NCBI GenBank assembly: GCA_944326485.1
Contig: CALVED010000009.1
Location: forward strand, 1 to 64,000
Source of the DNA: Candidatus Gastranaerophilales bacterium
GTDB lineage: Bacteria; Cyanobacteriota; Vampirovibrionia; Gastranaerophilales; Gastranaerophilaceae
Direction of reading: 5' to 3'
DNA length: 64,000 nucleotides
Notes under the pieces: generated by a model
Seen by the model: only the letters and a program-made list of their open reading frames with translations
Database searches by the model: none
Told to the model about the DNA's origin: nothing
Part shown: piece by piece, positions 27,125 to 36,384 of the stretch
Position numbering within the stretch: the stretch's first letter is position 1
Layout of the letters: the number at the start of each line of letters is the position of its first letter
Position numbers and translations under genes: made by a program

Positions 27125-28207
27125 TTAATTAATTTCTGCTAACTTCTCTAATTTTATCTTTTGGTCATGTTCCATCAACAAATTAATAAGTTCATCTAAA
27201 TCACCATCAATCACTGTCCAAACATTTAGATTTTGCCCTATTCTATGATCAGTTAAACGACCTTGTGGAAAATTGTATGTTCTTATTCTTTCAGAACGAT
27301 CGCCGGTTCCAACTTGAGAACGTCTTAAGTCGGTAACTTCTTTCATTTGTTTTTGAACTTCCATATCATAAAGTTTAGCTTTTAAAATTTGAAGAGCTCT
27401 TTCTTTATTTTGAAGCTGAGAACGTTCTTCTGTACAGAAAATCATTATGCCGGTAGGTTTATGGAATACTCTTGCAGCTGTCTCAACTTTGTTCACATTC
27501 TGGCCGCCAGCTCCACCAGATCTTGCTGTTGTTATTTCTATATCATTCATATTCAATTCAACTTCAACATCATCAACCTCAGGCATAACAGCTACAGTTG
27601 CAGTCGAAGTATGAACTCTTCCTTGAGACTCTGTTGCAGGAACTCTTTGAACTCTATGAACACCTGATTCATATTTAAGTTTAGAATAAATACTATCTCC
27701 TTTAATAGAAATAATAACTTCAGATACCCCACCAGCTTCACAATCAGTCTTACTCAATATTTGGGTTTGCCATCCTTGTTTATCTGCATATCTCAGATAC
27801 ATTCTCATTAAATCACCGGCAAAAATATTAGCCTCATCACCACCTGCCGAACCTCTAATTTCAAGCATAATATCTTTATCATCCATTGGATCTCGTGGCA
27901 ACAATAAAACTTTCATTCTCTCTTCTAATTCTGCCATTTTCTTTTCATTTGCATCTATTTCAGAACGAAGAAATTCCTTCATACTTTCATCTGATTCACT
28001 TTTTATCATTTCATGAGCATCTTTAACTGCCTGTTCAGCTTCTTTCCACGAATGATATACTTCAACAGTCTCTTCCATTGCTTTTCTTTGTTTTGATAGT
28101 GTCTTAAAACGATTATAATCTTGTATAACTTCTGGATCAGATAATATTTGACCTAATTCAACATACTTATTTTCTATTTGTAATATTTTATCTAACATAT
28201 CTTTCAT
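27125..28207 (-). CDS. prfA: Peptide chain release factor 1
   Basis: Ends translation at UAA and UAG. 360 residues, the standard length, with the peptidyl-hydrolysis motif GGQ in [20 protein letters not shown], preceded by [20 protein letters not shown], which holds the RF1 stop-codon motif PAT. The methyltransferase for its GGQ glutamine, prmC, is in the window at 50388-51221 rather than adjacent. It is 6 bases downstream of thyX. Confidence 0.97.
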   Translation of the reverse strand: MKDMLDKILQIENKYVELGQILSDPEVIQDYNRFKTLSKQRKAMEETVEVYHSWKEAEQAVKDAHEMIKSESDESMKEFLRSEIDANEKKMAELEERMKVLLLPRDPMDDKDIMLEIRGSAGGDEANIFAGDLMRMYLRYADKQGWQTQILSKTDCEAGGVSEVIISIKGDSIYSKLKYESGVHRVQRVPATESQGRVHTSTATVAVMPEVDDVEVELNMNDIEITTARSGGAGGQNVNKVETAARVFHKPTGIMIFCTEERSQLQNKERALQILKAKLYDMEVQKQMKEVTDLRRSQVGTGDRSERIRTYNFPQGRLTDHRIGQNLNVWTVIDGDLDELINLLMEHDQKIKLEKLAEIN

Positions 28208-28213
28208 AAATAT

Positions 28214-28912
28214 TTATTCCTTAACAGGTTTCCTTCCACAAGACTTATCTTCATCACAATAACCTAATCTTTCACATTTCGGGACAAGATAATCCTTAAG
28301 CCATTCTTCTTCTTTAATAATTTCATCACACATTCTTTTGACGAGTATTCTTATTTCTTTCTGAGCTCTTGTACACAATCTTAAATTTGCTAAATGTATA
28401 AGCTCTCTTAGATTTAAACTTGCCACCATTGATGTAGAAGCTGCATTCGGTAATACTGCTCTGGCATCTTCTGCAGGTATTCCCGCTTGTGTTAATTCAA
28501 TATAGAAATCAGAAATTTTATTCATAAAAGAATCAAACTTTTCTTTTAATTCTGCATTATTTTCTATTGTATCCGGTGTTATATATTCAAATTGACCTTT
28601 TTCCTTCACGTATCTTTGAGATTTTTGAGAAAAAGACATATGTCTGTGTCTTACAAGCTGATGTGAACAAGCCCTTGATATATTACTTATTGCAAAACTT
28701 ACTTGAATATGCTCAATTGTAGAGTAATGACCTGAAGATATTACCCTATTTATGAGTTTTAGCATTTTTTCTTTATCTTGAGCGGCATCACAATCATAAA
28801 TATTTAAAGGAGAATCAGAACTATAACAAGTTCTGCAAGCAGTATATATGGTTTTTAACAAATCTTTTGGTTTTGATATAAGCCGAACTTGTGCATACTT
28901 ATTTTCTTGCAT
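28214..28912 (-). CDS. thyX: Flavin-dependent thymidylate synthase
   Basis: Makes dTMP from dUMP with FAD and methylene-THF. 232 residues with the ThyX motif in QLVRHRHMSFSQKSQRY, the upstream SGHYSTIEHIQVSFAI, and RLCTRAQKEIRILVKRMCDE near the end. The use of ThyX rather than ThyA is common in anaerobes and cyanobacterial relatives. It is closely packed with prfA and separated from rpmE by 76 bases that hold two hairpins. Confidence 0.95.
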   Translation of the reverse strand: MQENKYAQVRLISKPKDLLKTIYTACRTCYSSDSPLNIYDCDAAQDKEKMLKLINRVISSGHYSTIEHIQVSFAISNISRACSHQLVRHRHMSFSQKSQRYVKEKGQFEYITPDTIENNAELKEKFDSFMNKISDFYIELTQAGIPAEDARAVLPNAASTSMVASLNLRELIHLANLRLCTRAQKEIRILVKRMCDEIIKEEEWLKDYLVPKCERLGYCDEDKSCGRKPVKE

Positions 28913-28938
28913 TTTAAAACTCCTATTTTATACACAAA

Positions 28939-28981
28939 TACCCACTATTTGTGGGTAAAAATTACTCTGCCAAAGGCAGAG
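28939..28981 (-). promoter_or_regulatory. Twin hairpins between rpmE and thyX
   Basis: Two perfect 7-bp stems lie between the genes: TACCCAC/GTGGGTA (28939-28957) and CTCTGCC/GGCAGAG with an AAA/TTT loop (28965-28981). Neither has a strong T-run on the minus strand, so they may partly terminate, or process and stabilise the mRNA between rpmE and thyX. Confidence 0.5.
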
Positions 28982-28988
28982 CATATTG

Positions 28989-29195
28989 TTATTTTTGATT
29001 TTGTTGATAACGTTTTTTGAATTTTTCAATTCTTCCTTCTGTATCAACAATTTTTTGATTGCCTGTATAGTAAGGATGACAATTATTACAAATTTCAACT
29101 GTTATATCATCTAATACAGAACCTGCTTCAATTTCATTGCCACAAACACATTTTATTACTGTTTTTTTGTATTCGGGATGTATTCCTTTTTTCAT
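28989..29195 (-). CDS. rpmE: 50S ribosomal protein L31 (zinc-binding form)
   Basis: A 68-residue L31 with the start [35 protein letters not shown] and a basic tail. The CxC and CxxC Cys identify the zinc-containing (C+) type. It is the first gene of the rpmE-thyX-prfA-rsmH-ftsL-ftsI-murE-gpsA series. Confidence 0.96.
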   Translation of the reverse strand: MKKGIHPEYKKTVIKCVCGNEIEAGSVLDDITVEICNNCHPYYTGNQKIVDTEGRIEKFKKRYQQNQK

Positions 29196-29355
29196 ATTTT
29201 CTACCTCTATTAAACTTTATTTGCTAATTGAATTATAATCAGTAAAAAAATTATATCAAGCAATGTTTATTTTTTTCATTTTAAAAATGTAACAAATTCG
29301 CAATAAAGAAAAAAAAGAGACTTTCTATCAATAAAAAAAAAGTGTTAAAATTAAC

Positions 29356-29949
29356 TTGAGGAATAATTATATAAAAAAGGGATTTTCTTTAGCAGAAATT
29401 TTAGTAACACTGGTAATGATGGGCGTAATTTTTATGATTACAATACCAGTACTTAATTCTACAAAACCTGACAAAGATAAAGCAATGTATCAAAAAGCAC
29501 TTTATAATGTACAAGGTGCAATGAAACTTGCTATGGATGATTCCATGATAAGATATGCAAAAGAAGCTTGTGCTGATGAAGATGTATCTGAATCCGGTTT
29601 TTGTGAAGCATTTGCAGAAGCATTAAATACCACTGGCAAAGTTATTTGTAATAGCGTTTCTTGATTCTCCAAACATTATATCAACTGATGGAATAAGATA
29701 TTGGGGCTTAGAAGGCAAAAATTTTACAATGGATACAGATAGTAATGAGAAAGTAAAAACTATATATGTAGAAAGAGATCTTACTGCAAAAGAAAAAAGA
29801 GTACTTGAAAAAAAAGAGATTCATATCATAAAACACCAGGATTAAAAGTTCAAATAACAAACAATGGAAAAGTTCAAACAGGTAAAACCCAAGATTGGGA
29901 TTATGAAAATACACTTTCAGAGAAGTTTTTGAAACCAAACAATAATTAA
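29356..29949 (+). pseudogene. Decayed type IV pilin-like gene
   Basis: Clearly related to the intact gene just downstream (same prepilin head KKGFSLAEILVTL, then TKPDKDKAMYQKALYNVQGA, STDGIRYWGLEG, KTIYVERDL). The expected ATG is ATA, so only a TTG at 29356 could start it. The frame is lost near 29655 (stop at 29662) and continues in the next frame to about 29815, where an A-rich tract returns it to the first frame down to the stop at 29947-29949. A bad start plus two frame changes argues for decay rather than programmed shifting. It probably stopped working after tandem duplication. Confidence 0.8.
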
Positions 29950-30037
29950 TTGTTTATTATTTGTCATAAAATGAATTGAAAATGTAAAAATGTGGTATTA
30001 TTATAATATAGCATTATGTGAGTATAAGGATAACTAT

Positions 30038-30655
30038 ATGAAAAAAGCATTTACTCTTTCTGAAGCTCTGGTTACATTAGCAATAATTGGTGTTTTAGCT
30101 GCAATTTTAATACCGGTAATTAACAATGTAAAACCTGACAAAGATAGGATTACGTACAAAAAAGCATTGTATAGTATGCAAAATGCACTATCTAATGCAA
30201 TGGATTCAAACGTATATAATGTTGCTGCAAATTCTGCTGCATTCTGGAAAGATGAAGCCATTCCACCGGAGTCATTTTGTCAATCTATAGCTGATGCTCT
30301 AAATACATCTGGAGCAATAAAATGTACAGCAGGCGAGCTGGCAGGCCCATCTTCTTATTCAAACCCTAATTTTATAACTACTGATGGTATAAGATTCTGG
30401 GGACTTGAAGGAAGTTTCCCTGAAAATTCAGATACCCGTACAATTTATGTTGATAGAGGCTTGGGTCAAAAAGAATTACAAACAATTGCAGCAAAAAGAT
30501 ACAGAAACCCTAGCGGTGATATAAATGACGGTTTGGGCTTAAAAATTCGTGTAAGATACGATGGTAAAGTCGATACACCTGATACTGCAGATTACGAATT
30601 TGAAAACGGACTTGTTGAAATGTCTCTTCAAGTTACCGAAGGTAGAAGATCATAG
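30038..30655 (+). CDS. Type IV pilin-like / pseudopilin protein
   Basis: A 205-residue protein with a class III prepilin signal: MKKA then FTLSEALVTLAIIGVLAAIL, cut before Phe5, with Glu at the fifth position of the mature protein. The pre-cleavage residue is Ala instead of the usual Gly. The helix is followed by a globular domain with FWGLEGSFPE and GLKIRVRYDGKVDTPDT; it has two Cys that could form a disulphide. AAGGA precedes the ATG at 30038. Many proteins of this type occur singly in this lineage (inference) and may be minor pilins or surface proteins; no pilus assembly gene is in the window. Confidence 0.85.
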   Translation: MKKAFTLSEALVTLAIIGVLAAILIPVINNVKPDKDRITYKKALYSMQNALSNAMDSNVYNVAANSAAFWKDEAIPPESFCQSIADALNTSGAIKCTAGELAGPSSYSNPNFITTDGIRFWGLEGSFPENSDTRTIYVDRGLGQKELQTIAAKRYRNPSGDINDGLGLKIRVRYDGKVDTPDTADYEFENGLVEMSLQVTEGRRS

Positions 30656-30689
30656 AAGATTAACAACATCTTATAATTTGAAATTAAAA

Positions 30690-30722
30690 AGAATCATAGA
30701 AAATCTATGGTTCTTTTTTTTT
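30690..30722 (+). terminator. Rho-independent terminator after the pilin-like gene
   Basis: An 11-bp stem (AGAATCATAGA / TCTATGGTTCT, with one G-U pair) around an AAA loop, followed by a run of nine T. Confidence 0.85.
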
Positions 30723-30773
30723 ATATTTTAATATATACTAGAAGAAGAACATCAAATATATAGGGAGATACAG

Positions 30774-31583
30774 ATGAACGAAGAAAAAAGAGTAGAAATA
30801 GGTATTATTGGCGGAAGTGGATTTTACAGTTTTTTTGAAGAATCAGGCAATCCTTTTGAAGAAATAACTGTTGATACTCCTTATGGAAAACCATCTGATC
30901 CAATTACAATAGGAAAAATATACAACCATAATGTTGCTTTTATTCCAAGACATGGGAGAGATCACAGATTTCTACCTCATACAATTAACTACAGAGCAAA
31001 TATATGGGCATTAAAATCTTTAGGTGCAACAAGAGTAATTTCTCCTTGTGCTGCTGGCAGCTTACAAAAGCATGTAAAACCTGGCGATTTTGTTATTTGC
31101 GATCAATTTGTAGATTGGACTGACGGAAGAAAAAATACATTTTTTGATGGTCCAATTTGTGTTCATCCAAGCGCTGCTGACCCTTATTGTCCTGAATTAA
31201 GACGAATTGCTATAGAACAAGCAAAAAAACAAGGCATTTGTGTTCATGAAACAGGAACAGTTGTTGTTATTAACGGTCCAAGATTTACAACAAAAGCTGA
31301 ATCTAAATTTTTCTCAAATCAAGGATGGGAAGTTATAAACATGAGCCAATATCCAGAAGTACACCTAGTAAGAGAACTTGATATGTGTCCTATAACGATA
31401 GCTTTAATTACTGACTACGATGCAGGTTTAGTAGGCGATGTCCCTCCCGTTACACATCAAGAAGTCACAAAGGTATTTAAATCAAATATCAGCAGATTAA
31501 AAAAATTATTACTCTCAATTATAGAGAATATTCCTGTTGAAAGAAATAATTGCGAATGTTATAAAACTTCTCATACATCTTAA
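30774..31583 (+). CDS. mtnP: S-methyl-5'-thioadenosine phosphorylase
   Basis: Splits methylthioadenosine with phosphate to adenine and methylthioribose-1-phosphate. A 269-residue PNP/MTAP family-2 protein: IGIIGGSGFYSF phosphate loop, IPRHGRDHRFLPHTINYRAN, SPCAAGSLQKHVKPGDFVIC, FDGP, NMSQYPEVHLVRELDMCPI and TDYDAGLVGD. Family members can also use adenosine or inosine; the Asp in TDYDAG fits 6-aminopurines. It forms a likely pair with the YggT gene 11 bases downstream. Confidence 0.92.
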   Translation: MNEEKRVEIGIIGGSGFYSFFEESGNPFEEITVDTPYGKPSDPITIGKIYNHNVAFIPRHGRDHRFLPHTINYRANIWALKSLGATRVISPCAAGSLQKHVKPGDFVICDQFVDWTDGRKNTFFDGPICVHPSAADPYCPELRRIAIEQAKKQGICVHETGTVVVINGPRFTTKAESKFFSNQGWEVINMSQYPEVHLVRELDMCPITIALITDYDAGLVGDVPPVTHQEVTKVFKSNISRLKKLLLSIIENIPVERNNCECYKTSHTS

Positions 31584-31594
31584 AAGGGAAAATT

Positions 31595-31861
31595 ATGATT
31601 TCATACATATTATCAATTTTGTTCAAAATTATATATTTAATAATTATAGTTGTTGTACTTTTAAGTTGGATACCAATTTTTAATACAAAAAAAGAACCAC
31701 TTTTAACTATGATAAAAATATATAATACTATTATGGCACCTTTCAAAGCAATCATTCCACCAATAGGAATGATTGATATCTCGCCTATAGTTGCAATAAT
31801 TTTCATTCAAATTGCCGAATACCTTCTTATTTATAGAATTCTTGTTCCTTTAGGATTATAA
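31595..31861 (+). CDS. YggT-family membrane protein
   Basis: An 88-residue protein with two membrane helices. The family pattern is seen in VVVLLSWIPIF at the end of the first helix, the PFKAIIPPIGMIDISPIVAI segment between the helices and a hydrophobic second half. YggT proteins are linked with division-site or thylakoid organisation in cyanobacteria and with osmotic tolerance. AAAAGGG lies before the ATG. It converges with bioY after 2 bases. Confidence 0.85.
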   Translation: MISYILSILFKIIYLIIIVVVLLSWIPIFNTKKEPLLTMIKIYNTIMAPFKAIIPPIGMIDISPIVAIIFIQIAEYLLIYRILVPLGL

Positions 31862-31863
31862 TT

Positions 31864-32505
31864 TTATCCCATTAAAATCCATAAAACTTTACGAATTCCT
31901 TTTGCAACTATTATCGCTATAAATCCAAAAACGATATCATATAATAGCTTGGAAATTGATTGATAATAAACCCAATTTTTAATAAAATCTATTGAATCAT
32001 GTCTTAATAATGCAATTATTGACATATATACTATACCAATTAAATGTATTATAAGAACACCCCAAAAAACAGCTTTAATAATATTTAGAAGTGAAGATTT
32101 CCCTTTTAATTCTTTTGCAACTACAATAACTGCGAAAATAAATGAAAATATATAACCAAAATTATACTGAAATATATATGGCATTCCTCCACCCAATGCA
32201 AAAATTGGGAATATTGGTGTTAATCCCATTATTATATATAAAAGAATAGCAATTAATCCCCAACACTCGCCCAATATCGCAGCAATAAATAATACTATTG
32301 GTATTTGAGGAATATATTCAAATTTCAAATAATTTCCAATGGAATGTTCCGGAATATTGAAATTAATTTTTATTTGAGTAAATGTTGCTATTATAAGAAA
32401 TACAATACATACAATAATTAAGGCAATTGTACCAAGACAGAATTTTATATGAAAATTTTCTTTATGATATTTCTTTAGTTCAGCTTTTACTCTCTTATTT
32501 ATCAT
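31864..32505 (-). CDS. bioY: BioY-family biotin transporter substrate-binding protein
   Basis: The S component of an ECF-type vitamin importer. 213 residues, about six membrane helices, with the family loop FALGGGMPYIFQYNFGYIFSF and QIPIVLFIAAILGECWGLIA. No EcfA/EcfT genes are adjacent, so it would work alone or with a shared ECF module. Its start overlaps the end of rimI by 11 bases, so the two are translationally linked. With the bioD-like gene it hints that biotin supply matters to this cell. Confidence 0.85.
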   Translation of the reverse strand: MINKRVKAELKKYHKENFHIKFCLGTIALIIVCIVFLIIATFTQIKINFNIPEHSIGNYLKFEYIPQIPIVLFIAAILGECWGLIAILLYIIMGLTPIFPIFALGGGMPYIFQYNFGYIFSFIFAVIVVAKELKGKSSLLNIIKAVFWGVLIIHLIGIVYMSIIALLRHDSIDFIKNWVYYQSISKLLYDIVFGFIAIIVAKGIRKVLWILMG

Positions 32506-33019
32506 TTACGATAACCTTATTAATATTATTTTTAATCTCAGAAAAATTATTTTTAAATTTATCATACCAAATATTCTGTGTAAACATAATAAGAGCATTT
32601 TCACCATTATCTTGATAATATTTTTTTCTAATACCAATAGAAGAAAATAAAAATTTTTCATACAATTTTATAGCCGGTAAATTACTTTCTCTTACCTCAA
32701 GCGTAATAAATTTAATCATATTATCATAACAGTCTTCAATTACTTTTATAAGTAATATTTGTGCCAATTGCAAATTTCTATAATCAGGATGCACAGCAAG
32801 TGTTGTAATATGTGCTTCTTCTATTATCTGCCAAAAACCTATATAAGCTAATATATTTTCTCCCTCATTTTTTACACAATAATATGAAGCAAGTTTATTT
32901 GCTATTTCATTATAAAAAGAATTCTTAGACCAATGATGATTAGGATGAATAATTTCTTCTAGTCTAGAAACTTCATCAACATCTTCTGCTGTCATTCTTT
33001 TTACTTTAACTTGTAGCAT
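32495..33019 (-). CDS. rimI: RimI-like N-acetyltransferase (GNAT)
   Basis: A 174-residue GNAT protein, likely acetylating the N-terminus of ribosomal protein S18 or similar. Seen: ITTLAVHPDYRNLQLAQILL (acetyl-CoA loop, with the usual 'R-x-x-G-x-G/A' changed to RNLQLA), FITLEVRESNLPAIKLYEKF and SIGIRKKYYQDNGENALIM. The loss of the glycines in the CoA loop is odd and may lower activity. It precedes bioY, with overlap. Confidence 0.8.
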   Translation of the reverse strand: MLQVKVKRMTAEDVDEVSRLEEIIHPNHHWSKNSFYNEIANKLASYYCVKNEGENILAYIGFWQIIEEAHITTLAVHPDYRNLQLAQILLIKVIEDCYDNMIKFITLEVRESNLPAIKLYEKFLFSSIGIRKKYYQDNGENALIMFTQNIWYDKFKNNFSEIKNNINKVIVNDK

Positions 33020-33141
33020 TCAAATATCTCCTGTTGAATTGTAACAAATTAATACTAAAGATTCAATTAAAAGTAAATTCATTTATTCATTTAGTTTTTT
33101 ATATAAAATAATCATTTTTATTTACAAAAAAGAGGATAATT

Positions 33142-33663
33142 ATGCAAGTTAACAAAATACAAACAAATAATCTAAAAAACTTCATCACAGAAAGTAACCC
33201 TTCCCCAAAGCAAGAAACAACACAAAATACAAATTATAATCAATTAACAAGTTTTAAATCTTCGCTGGCTAGAACATACTTTCCAAATATTAGAACAATG
33301 TCTTCAGAAGAAAAATTCGACATTCAGTATGATAAAGCTACAGAGTTATCAGACGGAACAAAGTTAATCAGACCAACTGTTCTAAACACCGGAAGTACAG
33401 AAATTAAGCCTTCAAAAAAAGCTGGTTTTTATGATGTTATATTCACTTCCTTTAGTGGCGGATATAAACATGAACCAACGATAAAAACAATATCTGAAGA
33501 TGAATTAAAATCTGATAAATATTTATATGCCGGCCAAATAAAACAAATTGGAGACAATAAATATGAAATTAAATATTTAGATGATTCAAATAAACTTGTT
33601 ACAAAGACTTTAAGTAAAAAAGAATGTATAGAGATAATGAAAATGAATTGTTCCCACTTCTAA
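33142..33663 (+). CDS. Orphan protein with N-terminal SFK motif
   Basis: Not recognised. 173 residues: a 40-residue Asn/Gln/Thr-rich lead ending in LTSFKSS (residues 36-42), then an all-beta-looking basic domain with KAGFYDVIFTSFSGGYKHE and YAGQIKQIGDNKYEIKYLDD, and a Lys/Glu tail with two Cys. No signal peptide. AAGAGGA precedes the ATG. The lead has the same make-up as those of the AAA-type and HExxH proteins in this window. Confidence 0.6.
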   Translation: MQVNKIQTNNLKNFITESNPSPKQETTQNTNYNQLTSFKSSLARTYFPNIRTMSSEEKFDIQYDKATELSDGTKLIRPTVLNTGSTEIKPSKKAGFYDVIFTSFSGGYKHEPTIKTISEDELKSDKYLYAGQIKQIGDNKYEIKYLDDSNKLVTKTLSKKECIEIMKMNCSHF

Positions 33664-33672
33664 GAATATCAA

Positions 33673-33681
33673 TGATATAAT
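33673..33681 (+). promoter_or_regulatory. Extended -10 close to the hemW start
   Basis: TGa then TATAAT (33676-33681) ends 10 bases before the hemW ATG, predicting a leader of only about 3-5 bases and no room for a Shine-Dalgarno. Confidence 0.5.
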
Positions 33682-33691
33682 TTAATACATT

Positions 33692-34780
33692 ATGATAAGA
33701 TATGCTTATATTCATATTCCTTTTTGTAAAAGAAAATGTAGATATTGTTCATTTGTTTCAGGGATAAATATAAAAACAAAAAAGCAATATATAAAAGCTC
33801 TTTTAACTGAAATAAAACAAAGATATAATAAAAAACCATTAAAGACTCTTTATTTAGGAGGAGGAACACCATCTTTACTTGATGTAAATGAAATAGAAGA
33901 AATACTTTCGCTTTTTAAATTTTATAAAAATCCTGAAATTACAATTGAAGTTAATCCAGAAACTGTTGAATTAAGTAAATTTCTTAGGCTAAAAGAAATT
34001 GGAGTGAACAGACTTTCTCTTGGAATACAAACTTTTAACAATAATATTTTAAGAATTATCGGAAGAAATCATACAGAAGATACAATATATAAGGCTATTG
34101 AAATAATAAAACAAGCAGGATTTAAAAATATTAGTATAGACCTAATTTATGGATTACCAGAACAAAATGTAGAGTTATTAAAAGAAGATTTAAATAAAGT
34201 AATTAAACTTGATATTCAGCATATTTCTTTATATGGACTAAAGATAGAAGAAAACTCATATTTTTATAAAAATATCCCCAATAATATTCCTAATGAAGAC
34301 ATACAAGCAGAAATGTTTTTATATATATGTAAATATTTACAAGAAAATGAATTTGAACACTATGAGATAAGTAATTTTTCAAAAAAAGGATATAAATCAA
34401 AACATAATTGTGCTTATTGGAAAAATAAAAACTATTATGGATTTGGTCTGAATGCTAGCGGTTTTGAAGAAAACATAAGATATAGAAATACTAAAATGAT
34501 TAAAGAATACCTAAATAATCCATTAAAAAGAGAAGAAGAATATCAACTATCAAAACAAGAAAATATGGAAAATGAGATTTTTCTTGCTTTAAGATTAAAA
34601 GAAGGAATAAAAATCTCAAACATAAACAAAAAATACAATATTGACTTTGAAGAAAAATACAAAAAGATTATTGATAAATACAAGAAAATAGATTTATTAT
34701 CAATCAACAAAGAAAGATGTTTTTTGACTGAAAAAGGTTTTCTCCTAAGCAACGAAATTATGTCAGAATTTATAGATTAA
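33692..34780 (+). CDS. hemW: HemW-like radical SAM protein
   Basis: A 362-residue protein of the coproporphyrinogen dehydrogenase-like (HemN/HemW) family. The radical SAM cluster is in HIPFCKRKCRYCSFVS (CxxxCxxC), followed by LYLGGGTPSLL, RLSLGIQTFNNNILRIIGRNH and DLIYGLPEQ; the C-terminal HemW domain ends the protein. HemW acts as a heme chaperone in several bacteria and should not be read as a proven oxidase. It has a very short predicted leader and ends one base before the convergent gene. Confidence 0.9.
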   Translation: MIRYAYIHIPFCKRKCRYCSFVSGINIKTKKQYIKALLTEIKQRYNKKPLKTLYLGGGTPSLLDVNEIEEILSLFKFYKNPEITIEVNPETVELSKFLRLKEIGVNRLSLGIQTFNNNILRIIGRNHTEDTIYKAIEIIKQAGFKNISIDLIYGLPEQNVELLKEDLNKVIKLDIQHISLYGLKIEENSYFYKNIPNNIPNEDIQAEMFLYICKYLQENEFEHYEISNFSKKGYKSKHNCAYWKNKNYYGFGLNASGFEENIRYRNTKMIKEYLNNPLKREEEYQLSKQENMENEIFLALRLKEGIKISNINKKYNIDFEEKYKKIIDKYKKIDLLSINKERCFLTEKGFLLSNEIMSEFID

Positions 34781-34781
34781 A

Positions 34782-35489
34782 TTATTCTTCCTGCATACCT
34801 GTTTTAGAACCTGCCAAAACAAACGTTAAAGGTAAAACTTTTGAAGTTAAAGCAGAAATACTTCTTGCATCCTTTAAAAGCATATTAGCTGTTAAACATA
34901 TATCATCAGAATGAACAAGATAATCTTCAGCTTTAACATTATGTTTAACATCTTCTTTAAATATTTTATTATTTACCTTATTCATAATCTTATTACCTAA
35001 TTCCATACCACCTACTAATGATGTAACTGTAACAGCAACCTTTGGAAGTACAGCTAAAACACCATTAATAACTTTTGCAGGCTTGGAAGAAGAATTTATT
35101 TTAGGCAATTTAAAATTTGTTTTTTCTAAAATTTTATTACCAACAGCTAACAACCCAACAGGACATGCTATATTACCAAAAAATTGCTGAGATGCTTCTC
35201 TTAATTTAGCCTTTTTATTTTTCCCATTTTTATCTGCTAAATAACCACCGGTTAATCCACCGAGCACTGATCCTGCACCAATCAAAAGAACATCCTTTTC
35301 AGCATAATTTAAATTTTTTAAAGTAACTGCAGGATTTCCTTTTTTAGCCATAGCATATACACCGGCAACTGCCCCGGTAATTCCCAACAAACTACCTGCT
35401 ACAGAAGCCATTTGCGTTCTTTTTCTATTTTTTTCAACTGTAATTTGATTTGTTTGCGATTGTGGTAATGTTTTTACTATAAATGTCAT
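34782..35489 (-). CDS. Orphan membrane-associated protein
   Basis: Not recognised. 235 residues with a polar lead and several weakly hydrophobic Gly/Ala-rich segments (MASVAGSLLGITGAVAGVYA and LLIGAGSVLGGLTGGYLA near the N-terminus, later VAVTVTSLVGGMELGN). The Gly-x-x-x-Gly spacing suggests membrane insertion or helix packing. A basic stretch NGKNKKAKLRE lies between. Stop codons of this gene and hemW are one base apart. Function unknown. Confidence 0.55.
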   Translation of the reverse strand: MTFIVKTLPQSQTNQITVEKNRKRTQMASVAGSLLGITGAVAGVYAMAKKGNPAVTLKNLNYAEKDVLLIGAGSVLGGLTGGYLADKNGKNKKAKLREASQQFFGNIACPVGLLAVGNKILEKTNFKLPKINSSSKPAKVINGVLAVLPKVAVTVTSLVGGMELGNKIMNKVNNKIFKEDVKHNVKAEDYLVHSDDICLTANMLLKDARSISALTSKVLPLTFVLAGSKTGMQEE

Positions 35490-35628
35490 ATTATTCTTTC
35501 TTCAAAGATTCTATTCATTTTAAAATCCATAAATATATTTTTTGTCATTTTGTTAATTCTTATTTACATACGAAAACAAATAACACTTGTTATATTAAAA
35601 TAAAAATAATTAATAGGCAATAAATAAA

Positions 35629-36384
35629 ATGATTGATACCCACTCGCATATAAATTTTGATGAATATAAAAAAGATTTTGATTATTTTTTGAGAAATCTT
35701 AAAGATAATGAAATTGAAAACGTTATTATTCCATCAGTAGAGCCTAAAAGTTTTAATGATATTATAAATCTTTGTAATAAATATGAAATGTTATATGGTG
35801 CAATAGGGGTACACCCTTCAGAATACAAAACGTATAATAGTGACATTGAAAAAGAAATATACAAGCTTTGCAATAACGAAAAGATAAAAGCAATAGGAGA
35901 AGTTGGACTGGATTATTATTATGGACCTGACACAAAAGAAGAACAAAAAATAGTATTAAGAAAACAACTTGAAATTGCACAAAACCTACAACTCCCGGTA
36001 ATAATTCATGATAGAGAGTCCCATGAAGATATTTTCGATATTTTACAAGACTACAAACTTAAAAATGTAGTTATGCATTGTTTTTCTGGGACACCGGATT
36101 TTGCAAAAGAATGTATCAAAAAAAGTTATTATATAGGAATCGGCGGTATTATAACATTTAAAAATGCAAAAGATTTACAAGAAACCGCCAAAATAATTCC
36201 TCTTGAGAAAATTTTGCTTGAAACAGATGCACCATATCTTGCTCCTGTTCCACATAGAGGAAAAATAAACTCTCCTGAATACTTAAAATATATTGCACAG
36301 AAAATTGCAGAAATAAAAGGTGTACCAGCTGAAGAAATAAAAAAACAAACAACTATTAATGCAAAAAGGATTTTTAATATTTAA
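35629..36384 (+). CDS. tatD: TatD-family metal-dependent DNase
   Basis: TIM-barrel hydrolase of the TatD DNase/amidohydrolase group, 251 residues. Metal ligands: DTHSHINF at the start, GEVGLDYYY, VIIHDRES, VMHCFSGTPDF and LLETDAPYLAP. It acts on DNA ends and is linked to repair and DNA turnover. It abuts tlyA with no space between. Confidence 0.93.
   Translation: MIDTHSHINFDEYKKDFDYFLRNLKDNEIENVIIPSVEPKSFNDIINLCNKYEMLYGAIGVHPSEYKTYNSDIEKEIYKLCNNEKIKAIGEVGLDYYYGPDTKEEQKIVLRKQLEIAQNLQLPVIIHDRESHEDIFDILQDYKLKNVVMHCFSGTPDFAKECIKKSYYIGIGGIITFKNAKDLQETAKIIPLEKILLETDAPYLAPVPHRGKINSPEYLKYIAQKIAEIKGVPAEEIKKQTTINAKRIFNI

Noticed and set aside
29356-29949. Programmed frameshifting in the first pilin-like gene
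   Set aside because: Two separate frame changes, no slippery heptamer at the first, and the loss of the start ATG point to decay.
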